Positions 18,065-26,756 of a DNA stretch of 64,000 nt are shown piece after piece. The notes under the pieces are model-generated. The model was given only the letters and a program-made list of their open reading frames with translations. It was not told the origin of the DNA and made no database searches. Made by a program: the position numbers and the translations under genes. The stretch covers positions 1 to 64,000 of the forward strand of contig NZ_JAAAXQ010000001.1 in NCBI RefSeq assembly GCF_009916105.1, in the 5' to 3' direction. Each line of letters starts with the position of its first letter. Position 1 is the stretch's first letter. The DNA is from Streptomyces sp. GC420 (GTDB lineage Bacteria > Actinomycetota > Actinomycetes > Streptomycetales > Streptomycetaceae).

Positions 18065-18101
18065 GGTGCGCCGCCGTCCTCACGGCGGACGGCGGCGCAC
18101 C
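18065..18101 (-). terminator. Intercistronic hairpin between gluB and gluC
   Basis: A perfect 15-bp stem (GGTGCGCCGCCGTCC and its complement) with a 7-base loop sits just after the gluB stop and before gluC. It has no T-run. In solute-uptake operons this position usually holds a partial terminator or a structure that protects the upstream mRNA. Confidence 0.7.
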
Positions 18102-18115
18102 GGAGTGGCCCGGCG

Positions 18116-18958
18116 TCACTTGACGATGTCGCCGATCTTCGGAGCGGGCTCGTTCTCGTAGCCGGCCGGGCCGAAGTTGTCCTTGACGGCCTTCTCCCAG
18201 GCGCCGTCGCTGACCATCTTCTCCAGCGCGTCGTTCACCTTGTCCACCGTCTCGGTGTCGCCCTTCTTGACACCGATGCCGTAGTTCTCGTTGCTCAGGC
18301 TGAGGCCCGCGAGCTTGAACTTGCCCTTGTACTGGTCCTGCGAGGCGAAGCCCGCGAGGATCGAGTCGTCGGTCGTCACCGCGTCCACGGCGCCGCTGGA
18401 CAGACCGGCGATGCACTCCGAGTACGTGCCGTACTCGCGCAGCTGCGCCTTCGGGGCGATGGAGTCCTTGACGTTCTGCGCCGAGGTCGAACCCGTCACG
18501 GAGCACAGCTTCTTGCCGTTGAGGTCCTCGCCCTTGGCGATGCTCTCGTCGGCGCGGATCAGCAGGTCCTGGTGCGCGAGCAGGTACGGGCCGGCGAAGT
18601 CGACCTTCTGCTTGCGCTCGTCCGTGATCGAGTACGAGGCGGCGATGATCTTGACGTCACCGCGCGACAGGGCGGTCTCGCGGTCGGCGCTCGGGGTCTC
18701 GACCCACTCGATGTCCTTGGCGTCGTAGCCGAGTTCCTCGGCCACGTAGGTCGCCACGTCGACGTCGAAGCCCGAGTACGTGCCGTCCGGCTCCTTCAGG
18801 CCGATGCCCGGCTGGTCGAACTTGATGCCGATCTTGATCTTGTCGCCACCACCGCCGGAACCGGAGCCGCTGTCGCCGTCGTCGGATCCGCAGGCGGTGG
18901 CGGTCAGCGAGAGGACGAGCGCTGCGGCGGCCGCGGCGGTGACCTTGCGAAGCATCAT
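18116..18958 (-). CDS. gluB: Glutamate-binding lipoprotein GluB
   Basis: This 280-residue solute-binding protein presents substrate to GluCD. It starts MMLRKV, followed by a hydrophobic signal and a lipobox ending LTATAC, so it is lipidated outside the membrane. The mature part has the family-3 amino-acid binding fold (DKIKIGIKFDQPGIGLKEPDG, GFDVDVATYVAEELG, then the KVDFAGPYLLAHQDLLIR hinge block). Two ATG codons are adjacent; the first (18958) has AGGGAAG at better spacing. gluA lies 90 bases upstream and gluC follows behind a hairpin. Confidence 0.94.
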   Translation of the reverse strand: MMLRKVTAAAAAALVLSLTATACGSDDGDSGSGSGGGGDKIKIGIKFDQPGIGLKEPDGTYSGFDVDVATYVAEELGYDAKDIEWVETPSADRETALSRGDVKIIAASYSITDERKQKVDFAGPYLLAHQDLLIRADESIAKGEDLNGKKLCSVTGSTSAQNVKDSIAPKAQLREYGTYSECIAGLSSGAVDAVTTDDSILAGFASQDQYKGKFKLAGLSLSNENYGIGVKKGDTETVDKVNDALEKMVSDGAWEKAVKDNFGPAGYENEPAPKIGDIVK

Positions 18959-19048
18959 GATGAACTTCCCTAGGGTTGACGTAATGAGCGTGTCTGCTGA
19001 ACGGGCTCGGTACGCGCACGTCCACGGGGGGACGCGCACGGACCCGGC

Positions 19049-19834
19049 TCAGTGGTGAAGGATCTTCGACAGGAAGTCCTTGGCGCGGTCGCTGCGGGGG
19101 TTGCTGAAGAACTGGTCGGGAGTCGCTTCCTCCACGATCCGCCCGTCGGCCATGAAGACGACACGGTTCGCGGCCGATCGGGCAAAGCCCATCTCGTGCG
19201 TGACGACGACCATCGTCATCCCGTCCCGGGCGAGCTGCTGCATGACCTCCAGCACCTCATTGATCATCTCCGGGTCGAGTGCCGAGGTCGGCTCGTCGAA
19301 CAGCATGACCTTCGGGTCCATGGCCAGTGCCCTGGCGATTGCCACCCGCTGCTGCTGGCCGCCGGAGAGCTGGGCCGGGTACTTGTCGGCCTGCGTGGCG
19401 ACACCCACCCGGTCGAGCAGGTTGCGGGCCTGCTCCTCGGCCGCCTTCTTGTCCTTCTTGCGGACCTTGACCTGTCCCAGTACGACGTTCTCCAGGACGG
19501 TCTTGTGCGCGAAGAGGTTGAAGGACTGGAAGACCATGCCGACGTCCGCGCGCAGCCTGGCCAGCTCACGCCCCTCCGCGGGCAGCGGCTTGCCGTCGAT
19601 CGTGATCTCGCCGGAGTCGACGCCCTCCAGCCGGTTGATGGTGCGGCACAGCGTGGACTTTCCGGACCCCGAGGGCCCGATCACGACGACGACCTCGCCG
19701 CGGGCGATGGTCAGGTCGATGTCCTGGAGCACATGCAGCGCGCCGAAGTGCTTGTTGACGTTGTTCAGCACGACCAGGGCGTCGGCGGCTGCGGGGGCCG
19801 GCACGGCATCCTTCGTCACTGATACTCCGCTCAT
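19049..19834 (-). CDS. gluA: Glutamate ABC transporter ATP-binding protein GluA
   Basis: This 261-residue ATPase drives glutamate import. Walker A is GPSGSGKST, the Q-loop is [13 protein letters not shown], the signature is LSGGQQQR, and Walker B is [13 protein letters not shown] followed by the H-loop THEMGFAR. It is the first gene of gluABCD. The ATG at 19834 gives [10 protein letters not shown]; a GTG at 19819 (VTKDA) with GGAG five bases upstream is an equally reasonable start. A promoter is likely in 19840-19930, where the minus strand holds TTATGC and TAATGA 18 bases apart. Confidence 0.94.
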   Translation of the reverse strand: MSGVSVTKDAVPAPAAADALVVLNNVNKHFGALHVLQDIDLTIARGEVVVVIGPSGSGKSTLCRTINRLEGVDSGEITIDGKPLPAEGRELARLRADVGMVFQSFNLFAHKTVLENVVLGQVKVRKKDKKAAEEQARNLLDRVGVATQADKYPAQLSGGQQQRVAIARALAMDPKVMLFDEPTSALDPEMINEVLEVMQQLARDGMTMVVVTHEMGFARSAANRVVFMADGRIVEEATPDQFFSNPRSDRAKDFLSKILHH

Positions 19835-19862
19835 CGGCTTATTGCTCCGTCCTCCTCGGTTG

Positions 19863-19884
19863 GGACGGACCTTAATGACCGTCC
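19863..19884. promoter_or_regulatory. Inverted repeat upstream of gluA
   Basis: GGACGG and CCGTCC are separated by 10 bases (ACCTTAATGA) in the leader or promoter of gluA. Its size and position suit an operator or a small leader hairpin. No regulator can be assigned. Confidence 0.35.
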
Positions 19885-20121
19885 GCGACCAGCGTCATTA
19901 CATCTGAGCGGAAATTGAGCATAACGATCTGGCTGCATCCCGACACTCTGCGTGAACAGGACCGGCCCCGGCGTACCGTGTCGATAACGGAAACCTCGCG
20001 GAAACAGAGAACGTCTTGACTGTGCGGCCGGACATCCGGGTGGATTCCCTGGTACACCCGCACGACACCCGCACACGCACACACGACTTACGCCGCCACG
20101 AGCGAGACCGGAGGGAGGCCC

Positions 20122-20814
20122 ATGAGACTTCTGCTCGTCGAGGACGACAACCATGTCGCCGCGGCCCTGTCCGCCGTGCTTGCAAGACACGGCTTCGACG
20201 TCACCCACGCCCGCAGCGGCGAGGAGGCGCTGCAGGCCCTGCTGCCCACCGACCGCGCGCCCTTCGGGGTGGTGCTCCTCGACCTCGGCCTGCCCGACCA
20301 GGACGGCTACGAGGTCTGCGGAAAGATCCGCAAGCGCACCAGCACCCCCGTGATCATGGTGACCGCCCGCTCCGACGTGCGCTCGCGCATCCACGGTCTC
20401 AACCTCGGCGCCGACGACTACGTGGTCAAGCCCTATGACACCGGCGAACTGCTCGCCCGCATCCACGCCGTCGCCCGGCGCACCGTGAGCGGCGAGGAGG
20501 CCGGCCAGGCCGCCGAGAGCGAGCTGCGGTTCGGCGCGGTCAGCGTCGAACTGCCCACCCGGCGGGTGCTGGTCGACGGCACCGCGGTCCAGCTGACCCG
20601 CAAGGAGTTCGACCTGCTGGCGCTGCTCGCCCAGCGCCCCGGTGTGGTCTTCCGCCGGGAACAGATCATCAGCGAGGTGTGGCGCACCAGCTGGGAGGGC
20701 ACCGGGCGCACCCTGGAGGTGCATGTCGCCTCGCTGCGCTCCAAGCTGCGCATGCCCGACCTGATCGAGACCGTCCGCGGCGTCGGCTACCGGCTCGTCG
20801 CCCCGCCCGGCTGA
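20122..20814 (+). CDS. OmpR/PhoB-family response regulator
   Basis: The 230-residue regulator has a receiver domain (residues 1-115) with acidic pocket E7-D8-D9, phospho-acceptor D54 in LLDLGLPD, the T of VTARSD and the K of VVKPYD. A winged-helix DNA-binding domain follows (LTRKEFDLLALLAQRPGVVFRREQI, TLEVHVASLRSKL, IETVRGVGYRL). GGAGGGAGG precedes the ATG at good distance. The sensor kinase gene follows 33 bases downstream, so they form one two-component system. It is divergent from gluA, and gluA control is possible but not shown. Confidence 0.95.
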   Translation: MRLLLVEDDNHVAAALSAVLARHGFDVTHARSGEEALQALLPTDRAPFGVVLLDLGLPDQDGYEVCGKIRKRTSTPVIMVTARSDVRSRIHGLNLGADDYVVKPYDTGELLARIHAVARRTVSGEEAGQAAESELRFGAVSVELPTRRVLVDGTAVQLTRKEFDLLALLAQRPGVVFRREQIISEVWRTSWEGTGRTLEVHVASLRSKLRMPDLIETVRGVGYRLVAPPG

Positions 20815-20834
20815 ACCGCGCTCCCCTCCTGAAG

Positions 20835-20840
20835 TACCCT
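20835..20840 (+). promoter_or_regulatory. -10 element (TACCCT) at leaderless spacing to the kinase start
   Basis: TACCCT fits TANNNT and ends 7 bases before GTG 20848. The kinase may thus have its own leaderless promoter besides readthrough from the regulator gene. Confidence 0.4.
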
Positions 20841-20847
20841 CCCTGAG

Positions 20848-22269
20848 GTGCGCACCCGCCTGCTCCCCCTGCTGATCGTCCTCATGGCGGGCGTTCTCCT
20901 GGCGCTCGGCTTCCCGCTCGCCGTGAGCTTCGCGGCCGCCGAACAGCAGGAGGTCGTCGTCGACCGGATCGACGACACCGCGCGCTTCGCGGCCCTCGCC
21001 CTCACCGAGACACCGGCCTCCGGGTCCGCCCCCTCCGGCACCACCGGGCGCGACGACGACCGGCGCGGCCCGCTCTCGGAGGACCTGAAGCGCTACCACG
21101 CGGTGTACGGCATCAAGGCGGGCGTCTTCTACCGCAATCGCGAGGCCCTGGCCGCGGCACCGGAGGACTGGACGGTGCCCGGCAGCGGCGACGCCGACGA
21201 AGCCTTCCGGGAGGCGCTGGCCAGCCGCCGCAGCCACGACCCCGAGCAGGTCTGGCCCTGGCAGCGCAACGGACGGCTCGTCGTCGCCTCCCCGGTCGTC
21301 AGGGACGGTGACGTCATAGCCGTCGTCCTCACCGACTCGCCCACCGGGCAACTGCGTTCCCGCATCCTGCGCGGCTGGCTGCTCATCGGCGCCGGGGAGG
21401 CCGCCGCGATGCTGCTGGCCGTGGGGCTGGCGTTCCGGCTCACCGGCTGGGTGCTGCGCCCGGTTCGCATCCTGGACGCCGCAACCCACGACATCGCGAC
21501 CGGCCGGATGAACTCCAGGGTCGCGGCCTCCGGCGGTCCGCCGGAACTCAGGCGGCTCGCCCGCTCGTTCAACGAGATGGCCGACAACGTCGAGGAAGTG
21601 CTCGAACAGCAGCGGGCGTTCGTCGCGGACGCCTCCCACCAGCTGCGCAATCCGCTGGCCGCGCTGCTGCTGCGCATCGAGCTGCTCGCCCTGGAACTCC
21701 CCGAGGGCAACGAGGAGATCGCCTCCGTGCGCACCGAGGGCAAGCGCCTGGCCCAGGTGCTCGACGACCTGCTCGACCTCGCGCTCGCCGAGCACGCCCC
21801 CGCCGACCTCAAAGTCACCGACATCGGGGCCCTCACCGCGGAACGCATCGCCGCCTGGAGTCCCGTCGCGCAGGACAAGGGGGTCCGGCTCACCGCCTCG
21901 GGCGCCGCGGCCACGACGGCCTGGGCGGACCCGGTGGCCCTCTCCAGCGCCCTGGACGCCGTCATCGACAACGCCGTGAAGTTCACGGCCCCCGGAGAGT
22001 CCGTCGAGGTCCGCGTCGCCGCCGACGGCGACACCTCGACCATCACCGTCACGGACCTCGGCCCCGGCCTGAGTGCGGAGGAACTCGAACGCATCGGTGA
22101 CCGCTTCTGGCGCAGCAGCCGGCACCAGAACGTAAGGGGCTCGGGACTGGGCCTGTCCATCTCCCGCGCGCTGCTGGCCGCGGGCGGGGGCTCGATCTCG
22201 TACGCCGCGCACGAGCCGCACGGGCTGAGGGTGACCGTCACCGTGCCGCGGACCGGCCCCGGGACCTGA
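20848..22269 (+). CDS. Sensor histidine kinase
   Basis: This 473-residue membrane kinase is the partner of the response regulator just upstream. It has a first membrane segment at residues 5-30, an extracytoplasmic sensing loop of about 140 residues (32-172), a second membrane segment at 176-197 and a HAMP linker (RPVRILDAATHDIATGRM). The DHp helix (FVADASHQLRNPLAALL) carries phospho-acceptor His264. The HATPase domain has the N box (DNAVKF), G1 (DLGPGL) and G2 (GSGLGLSIS). The loop is large enough for a Cache-like sensor. A TAXI solute-binding protein gene faces it and could supply the signal. Confidence 0.94.
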   Translation: MRTRLLPLLIVLMAGVLLALGFPLAVSFAAAEQQEVVVDRIDDTARFAALALTETPASGSAPSGTTGRDDDRRGPLSEDLKRYHAVYGIKAGVFYRNREALAAAPEDWTVPGSGDADEAFREALASRRSHDPEQVWPWQRNGRLVVASPVVRDGDVIAVVLTDSPTGQLRSRILRGWLLIGAGEAAAMLLAVGLAFRLTGWVLRPVRILDAATHDIATGRMNSRVAASGGPPELRRLARSFNEMADNVEEVLEQQRAFVADASHQLRNPLAALLLRIELLALELPEGNEEIASVRTEGKRLAQVLDDLLDLALAEHAPADLKVTDIGALTAERIAAWSPVAQDKGVRLTASGAAATTAWADPVALSSALDAVIDNAVKFTAPGESVEVRVAADGDTSTITVTDLGPGLSAEELERIGDRFWRSSRHQNVRGSGLGLSISRALLAAGGGSISYAAHEPHGLRVTVTVPRTGPGT

Positions 22270-22302
22270 CGGCCGCCCGGCAGGCCCGGTGCGCCGTGCC
22301 GA

Positions 22303-22320
22303 CCCGGCGGGCGCGCCGGG
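22303..22320. terminator. Hairpin between convergent kinase and TAXI genes
   Basis: CCCGGCG/CGCCGGG forms a 7-bp stem with a four-base loop in the 144-base convergent gap. The same gap holds an imperfect direct repeat (CGCGGGCACGGG, twice). Confidence 0.45.
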
Positions 22321-22413
22321 CAGACCCCGCGGGCACGGGCACGAGCCCCGGGGACAGGAGGCCGGACAGTCCCGCGGGCACGGGGAGCGGCCGTGAGGGC
22401 TCGTCAGGGCTCC

Positions 22414-23403
22414 TCAGGGCTTGACCGAGCGGTAGTACCGCTCCGCCCCCTTGTGCAGCTCCAGCGGATCCGTGTAGATCGCCGTGCGCAGATCCACCAG
22501 CTGGGCCGCGTGCACCTCGCGGCCGATCGAGTCGCGGTTCTCTATCACCGTCCGGGTCACCCCCTCGGTGAGGTTCTCGTCCGTGCGGTCCGTCGTCAGC
22601 AGCAGGTTGGGCACCGCGACGGACGAGACCTCGGCCGCTTCCGCGACGTTCCTGTAGGCGTCCGCGGGGATCACGGCGGAGCGGTAGTCGGCGGTGTCGC
22701 GCTGGCTCTGCAGCCCGGAGACAAGGTCGCCCAGGGGAACCAGCCGGATCGGGATCTCCTCCGAGAGCTTGCTGACCTTGTCGGTGGGCAGTCCGCCCGA
22801 CCAGAAGAACGCGTCGATCTCCCCGTCGGCCAGCTTCTTCGGCATCGTGTCGATCCCTATGAGGTGCGGCTCGATGTCCTTGCGGGGATCGATGTCGGCG
22901 GCCTTCAGCAGCCGGTCCGCGATCAGCTTCACCCCGGAGTTCGCCTGGCCCAGTGCCACCCGCTTCCCACGCAGGTCCGCGGGCTCGCGGATGCCGGAGC
23001 CCGCGCGCACGACCAGCTGCATGTAGTCGTCGTACAGCCGGGCACAGGCGCGCAGCCGGGAGCCGGCCTCGGGGTGCTCCGTCACGTAGGCGGCGACGGC
23101 GTCCGCGGCCGCCACGGCGAAGTCGGCCCTGCCGGAGACCAGCCGCTCGATGTTGTCCGGCGAGCCGTGGCTGTTGACCAGCCGCACCTCCACATCGGGC
23201 AGCTCGTCGGCCATGCGCTGCTGGAGCTTCTTGCCGTACAGCTCGTAGACCCCGCCCCTGACGCCCGTCGCGAAGGTCACCTCGCCCCCGGGCGAGGGCC
23301 GGCCCTCGCCGCGCAGGGCCCACCACAGCAGCAGCGCAAGCGCCACCAGCGCCGCGCCCACGGCGAGCCGTGCCCGCCTGCTCCTGGGAATCGCCGTCAC
23401 CAC
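22414..23403 (-). CDS. TAXI-family TRAP-type solute-binding protein
   Basis: This 329-residue protein binds a small carboxylate-like ligand outside the membrane. It has one N-terminal membrane segment (residues 12-30) and no lipobox, so it may stay anchored. TAXI features are [57 protein letters not shown] and [14 protein letters not shown]. No TRAP permease (DctQM-like) gene is adjacent. Orphan TAXI proteins beside sensor kinases are known and can act as ligand receptors for them. Here the gene converges on the kinase gene. GTG 23403 is used as the start. Confidence 0.9.
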   Translation of the reverse strand: MVTAIPRSRRARLAVGAALVALALLLWWALRGEGRPSPGGEVTFATGVRGGVYELYGKKLQQRMADELPDVEVRLVNSHGSPDNIERLVSGRADFAVAAADAVAAYVTEHPEAGSRLRACARLYDDYMQLVVRAGSGIREPADLRGKRVALGQANSGVKLIADRLLKAADIDPRKDIEPHLIGIDTMPKKLADGEIDAFFWSGGLPTDKVSKLSEEIPIRLVPLGDLVSGLQSQRDTADYRSAVIPADAYRNVAEAAEVSSVAVPNLLLTTDRTDENLTEGVTRTVIENRDSIGREVHAAQLVDLRTAIYTDPLELHKGAERYYRSVKP

Positions 23404-23480
23404 ACCCGCGATCCTGCCAGAGGAGGTACGCGGAAGTCAGGGGCAGGGTGCCGGAGGTACCCCGTACTCTGGTCCGTGAG

Positions 23481-24977
23481 ATGAGCGCGAAGACTTACGA
23501 GGTGCGCACCTACGGGTGCCAGATGAACGTCCACGACTCCGAGCGGCTGTCCGGCCTGCTGGAGGACGCCGGCTACGTACGGGCGCCCGAGGGCACCGGC
23601 GAGGGCGAGGCCGACGTCGTCGTCTTCAACACCTGCGCGGTGCGGGAGAACGCCGACAACCGGCTGTACGGCAACCTCGGCCGGCTCGCCCCCATGAAGG
23701 CGAAACGGCCCGGCATGCAGATCGCCGTGGGCGGCTGCCTGGCGCAGAAGGACCGCGACACCATCGTCAGGAAGGCGCCCTGGGTCGACGTCGTCTTCGG
23801 CACGCACAACATCGGCAAGCTGCCCGTGCTGCTGGAGCGCGCCCGCGTCCAGGAGGAGGCGCAGGTCGAGATCGCCGAGTCGCTGGAGGCGTTCCCCTCG
23901 ACGCTGCCCACCCGCCGCGAATCGGCGTACGCCGCCTGGGTCTCCATCTCCGTCGGCTGCAACAACACCTGCACCTTCTGCATCGTCCCCGCGTTGCGGG
24001 GCAAGGAGAGGGACCGCAGGACCGGCGACATCCTCGCCGAGATCGAGGCGCTCGTCGGCGAGGGCGTCTCCGAGATCACCCTGCTCGGGCAGAACGTCAA
24101 CGCCTACGGCAGTGACATCGGCGACCGTGAGGCCTTCAGCAAGCTGCTGCGCGCCTGCGGCGGCATCGAGGGCCTGGAGCGGGTCCGGTTCACCTCCCCG
24201 CATCCCCGCGACTTCACCGACGACGTGATCGCCGCCATGGCCGAGACCCCGAACGTGATGCCGCAGCTGCACATGCCGCTGCAGTCCGGCTCGGACACGG
24301 TGCTGAGGGCCATGCGCCGCTCCTACCGTCAGGAGCGGTACCTGGGCATCATCAGGAAGGTCCGCGAGGCCATCCCGGACGCCGCCGTCTCCACCGACAT
24401 CATCGTGGGCTTCCCCGGCGAGACCGAGGAGGACTTCGAGCAGACCCTGCACGTCGTGCGCGAGGCCCGGTTCGCCCAGGCCTTCACCTTCCAGTACTCC
24501 AAGCGGCCCGGGACGCCCGCCGCCGAGATGGAGAACCAGATCCCCAAGGAAGTGGTGCAGGCGCGGTACGAGCGTCTGGTCGCCCTTCAGGAGGAGATCT
24601 CCTGGGAGGAGAACAAGAAGCAGGTCGGCCGGGTCCTCGAGGTCATGGTCGCCGAGGGCGAGGGCCGCAAGGACGGAGCCACCCACCGTCTTTCCGGCCG
24701 GGCCCCCGACAACCGCCTGGTCCACTTCACCAAGCCGGACCATGAGGTCCGCCCCGGCGACGTCGTCACGGTCGGGATCACCTACGCCGCCCCGCACCAC
24801 CTGCTCGCGGAGGGACCCACGACCAAGGTCCGGGCCACCCGTGCCGGTGACGCCTGGGCCAGGCGCAACGCCGCCCCGTCCCAGCAGGAGAAGCCGGCCG
24901 GGGTGCTGCTCGGCCTGCCCACGTTCGGGGCCCCGGCCCCGCGGCCGGAACCCGCGGCGGGCTGCGGCTGCGACTGA
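23481..24977 (+). CDS. miaB: tRNA-2-methylthio-N6-dimethylallyladenosine synthase MiaB
   Basis: This radical-SAM methylthiotransferase modifies i6A37 of tRNAs and works after MiaA, whose gene lies 1.8 kb downstream. In its 498 residues the N-terminal UPF0004 domain carries cluster cysteines C13 (TYGCQMN), one in NTCAVR and one in GGCLAQ. The radical-SAM triad is [13 protein letters not shown] domain follows ([29 protein letters not shown]). The C-terminal 50 residues are an Ala/Pro-rich extension ending in CGCD. ATG 23481 starts the conserved region; TACTCT lies 10 bases upstream. Confidence 0.97.
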   Translation: MSAKTYEVRTYGCQMNVHDSERLSGLLEDAGYVRAPEGTGEGEADVVVFNTCAVRENADNRLYGNLGRLAPMKAKRPGMQIAVGGCLAQKDRDTIVRKAPWVDVVFGTHNIGKLPVLLERARVQEEAQVEIAESLEAFPSTLPTRRESAYAAWVSISVGCNNTCTFCIVPALRGKERDRRTGDILAEIEALVGEGVSEITLLGQNVNAYGSDIGDREAFSKLLRACGGIEGLERVRFTSPHPRDFTDDVIAAMAETPNVMPQLHMPLQSGSDTVLRAMRRSYRQERYLGIIRKVREAIPDAAVSTDIIVGFPGETEEDFEQTLHVVREARFAQAFTFQYSKRPGTPAAEMENQIPKEVVQARYERLVALQEEISWEENKKQVGRVLEVMVAEGEGRKDGATHRLSGRAPDNRLVHFTKPDHEVRPGDVVTVGITYAAPHHLLAEGPTTKVRATRAGDAWARRNAAPSQQEKPAGVLLGLPTFGAPAPRPEPAAGCGCD

Positions 24978-25120
24978 CACCGATCCGTCGCGCGGTCTGG
25001 CGTCCCCGAGTGCCCGTCCCCCGGGGACCGGCGGCGGTGCCCCACCGGGCCGCGGGGCCGCCGACGGACATCACGTGCGCGGCGGCGGCCGTGCGCGACG
25101 GCGGGCGGGCGGCGCGTTGC

Positions 25121-25126
25121 TAGGGT
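25121..25126 (+). promoter_or_regulatory. -10 element (TAGGGT) of a probable leaderless transcript
   Basis: TAGGGT ends 7 bases before ATG 25134, and no Shine-Dalgarno site is present. Confidence 0.55.
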
Positions 25127-25133
25127 GCCGATC

Positions 25134-25832
25134 ATGCTCGTAGCCGCCGCCGTGTGCCCCTGCCCGCCCCTTCTCGTGCCCGAGGTCGCCCAGGGCGCCG
25201 CCCCCGAACTGGACGCGGTGCGGCACGCGTGCGAGGGCGCCGTGTCGGTGCTGGCCGCCGCGCGACCCGACCGGCTGGTCGTCGTCGGTCTCGGGGACGG
25301 CAGGTACCCGGCGGGGACGCCGGGATCCTTCCGCGGCTTCGGCGTGGACATCGATGTGCGCCTGGGCGCGGGGGAGCCAGGACCCGGCCGGGAGCTCTCG
25401 CCGCCGCTGGCCGTGGCGGCCTGGTTGCTGGCCCGTACGCACTGGTCGGCGGCGCCCGTCGAGGGCCTGGGCGTGGACGATGCCTCCGCCGCGGACCACT
25501 GCGCGGCCCTGGGGCGGGAGCTCGCGGCGCAGGACGACCGGCTCGCCCTGCTGGTGATGGGGGACGGCAGCGCCTGCCGCACGGTCAAGGCGCCCGGCTA
25601 TCTCGACGAACGGGCGGCGCGGTTCGACGCCGTGGTGGCCCGCGCCCTCGGGGCCGCCGACACCGGGGCCCTCGAGTCGCTGGACGCCGGGCTCGCCCGG
25701 GAACTCAGGGTCTCCGGCCGGGCGCCGTGGCAGGTCTTGGCGGGGGCGGCCGAGGGCGCCGGCCTGGCAGGGGAACTGCTCTGTGAGGAAGCGCCGTACG
25801 GCGTGGGCTACTTCGTCGCCGCCTGGTCCTGA
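25134..25832 (+). CDS. Class III extradiol dioxygenase (LigB)-like protein
   Basis: This 232-residue protein resembles the LigB/AMMECR1-associated fold. It begins MLVAAAVCPCPPLLVPE, and has AARPDRLVVVGLGDG, RELAAQDDRLALLVMGDGSACR and a C-terminal CEEAPYGVGYFVAAW. The His residues that bind iron in true extradiol dioxygenases are not obvious: the early His and the HGS-type motif are missing. I therefore call it LigB-like, not a proven dioxygenase. It sits between miaB and miaA in Streptomyces genomes as I recall. The function is unknown. Confidence 0.8.
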   Translation: MLVAAAVCPCPPLLVPEVAQGAAPELDAVRHACEGAVSVLAAARPDRLVVVGLGDGRYPAGTPGSFRGFGVDIDVRLGAGEPGPGRELSPPLAVAAWLLARTHWSAAPVEGLGVDDASAADHCAALGRELAAQDDRLALLVMGDGSACRTVKAPGYLDERAARFDAVVARALGAADTGALESLDAGLARELRVSGRAPWQVLAGAAEGAGLAGELLCEEAPYGVGYFVAAWS

Positions 25833-25934
25833 CCCGCGGGCACCTGGGACAGCCGGCCTTCGCGTCCGCCCGTCCGCCCGTTCGTCCACCCGGCCGAAGT
25901 CGGGAGACCCGCCCAGGCGGGGCGGCGACGGCGA

Positions 25935-25960
25935 GGCCGCGAAGCCGGAGCTTCGCGGCC
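25935..25960. terminator. Bidirectional terminator hairpin
   Basis: An 11-bp perfect stem (GGCCGCGAAGC and its complement) with a CGGA tetraloop lies in the 175-base gap between the convergent LigB-like gene and the small antitoxin-like gene. Confidence 0.65.
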
Positions 25961-26007
25961 GTCGATACCGCGGGATGCCGCTGGTTGACCCGCTGATCTG
26001 CCGCTGG

Positions 26008-26262
26008 TCAGGGAGCCTGAGGCCCGGCCGGGGGCGGCGACTGCTTCCCCTCGTCCTTGTGCGCGAGCCGGTCCAGGGCACCCTTCGCCTTGTCCGTGCC
26101 CGAGTGGATCTTCCCGCTGTACTTGCCCTTGGTCTTGCTGTCGACCGCCTTGGCGGCCTTGTCCAGACCGTGCTCGATCCTGCCCTCGTGGTGCTGCGCG
26201 AGATCGCCGGCCTTGCCCTTGAGTTGCCCGGCTTTGGCCTTGATGTTGTCCAGCAGGCCCAT
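26008..26262 (-). CDS. MT0933-type antitoxin-like protein
   Basis: This 84-residue, Lys-rich, helical protein (MGLLDNIKAKAGQLKGKAGDL, then KAVDSKTKGKYSGKIHSGTDKAKGAL) fits the family named after the Mycobacterium MT0933/Rv0909 antitoxin. AAGGAAGGTGG precedes ATG 26262. The mycobacterial toxin partner is an SRPBCC-fold protein, and none is encoded here. The neighbour 23 bases upstream is an unrelated 96-residue protein. An antitoxin role is therefore doubtful in this setting; a small stress-related protein is equally possible. Confidence 0.75.
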   Translation of the reverse strand: MGLLDNIKAKAGQLKGKAGDLAQHHEGRIEHGLDKAAKAVDSKTKGKYSGKIHSGTDKAKGALDRLAHKDEGKQSPPPAGPQAP

Positions 26263-26285
26263 GGGCCACCTTCCTTCGTGGAGCG

Positions 26286-26576
26286 CTACTTGCGGGCGCC
26301 CTCGCCGGTCTCACTGTCGGCAGCGTCCTCGGCGGACTGCTGCTTGGGGATCTCTACGCCCTCCGCAGCCGTCTCGCCTGCCTCCGGGAGGTCAACGAGC
26401 CGCACCGCGTCGGAAGTTCCGGAAGCGGCGTGCGTCGCGGCCCGGGACGCCGGCTCCGCGGGGGCAGCCGGTGGCCCCGTCTTCCCCTCGGCCGCGGCCG
26501 CCACCGGACTCCCCGTTTCCGTCGACACCGTCGGGCCGCCCGACTTCCTGCGGAGAATTCGTGACAGAAAACCCAT
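26286..26576 (-). CDS. Small hypothetical protein, low complexity
   Basis: This 96-residue protein starts at ATG 26576 with GGAG six bases upstream. It begins with a short basic amphipathic segment (MGFLSRILRRKSGGP). It continues as an Ala/Thr/Glu-rich, probably disordered chain ending AEDAADSETGEGARK. There is no known domain. It is the first gene of a likely two-gene operon with the antitoxin-like gene 23 bases downstream, and divergent from miaA. The basic N-terminus could bind membranes; this is inference. Confidence 0.65.
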   Translation of the reverse strand: MGFLSRILRRKSGGPTVSTETGSPVAAAAEGKTGPPAAPAEPASRAATHAASGTSDAVRLVDLPEAGETAAEGVEIPKQQSAEDAADSETGEGARK

Positions 26577-26756
26577 ATCTGCTCCGTATGGTACTCGTGA
26601 GGGCGAAATTCCGCGCCGCCGGGAGCGCCCCATTGCGCCGCCCGAGCGCCCCCGCCCCGAATGGGCCGCCGGAACCTCGCAACTGGCAACGACCCCGGCC
26701 CCGCGCCGTCACGTAGCTCGTTCGAGGAGGCGTACGGGGTTTGCGAGACTGGGACC

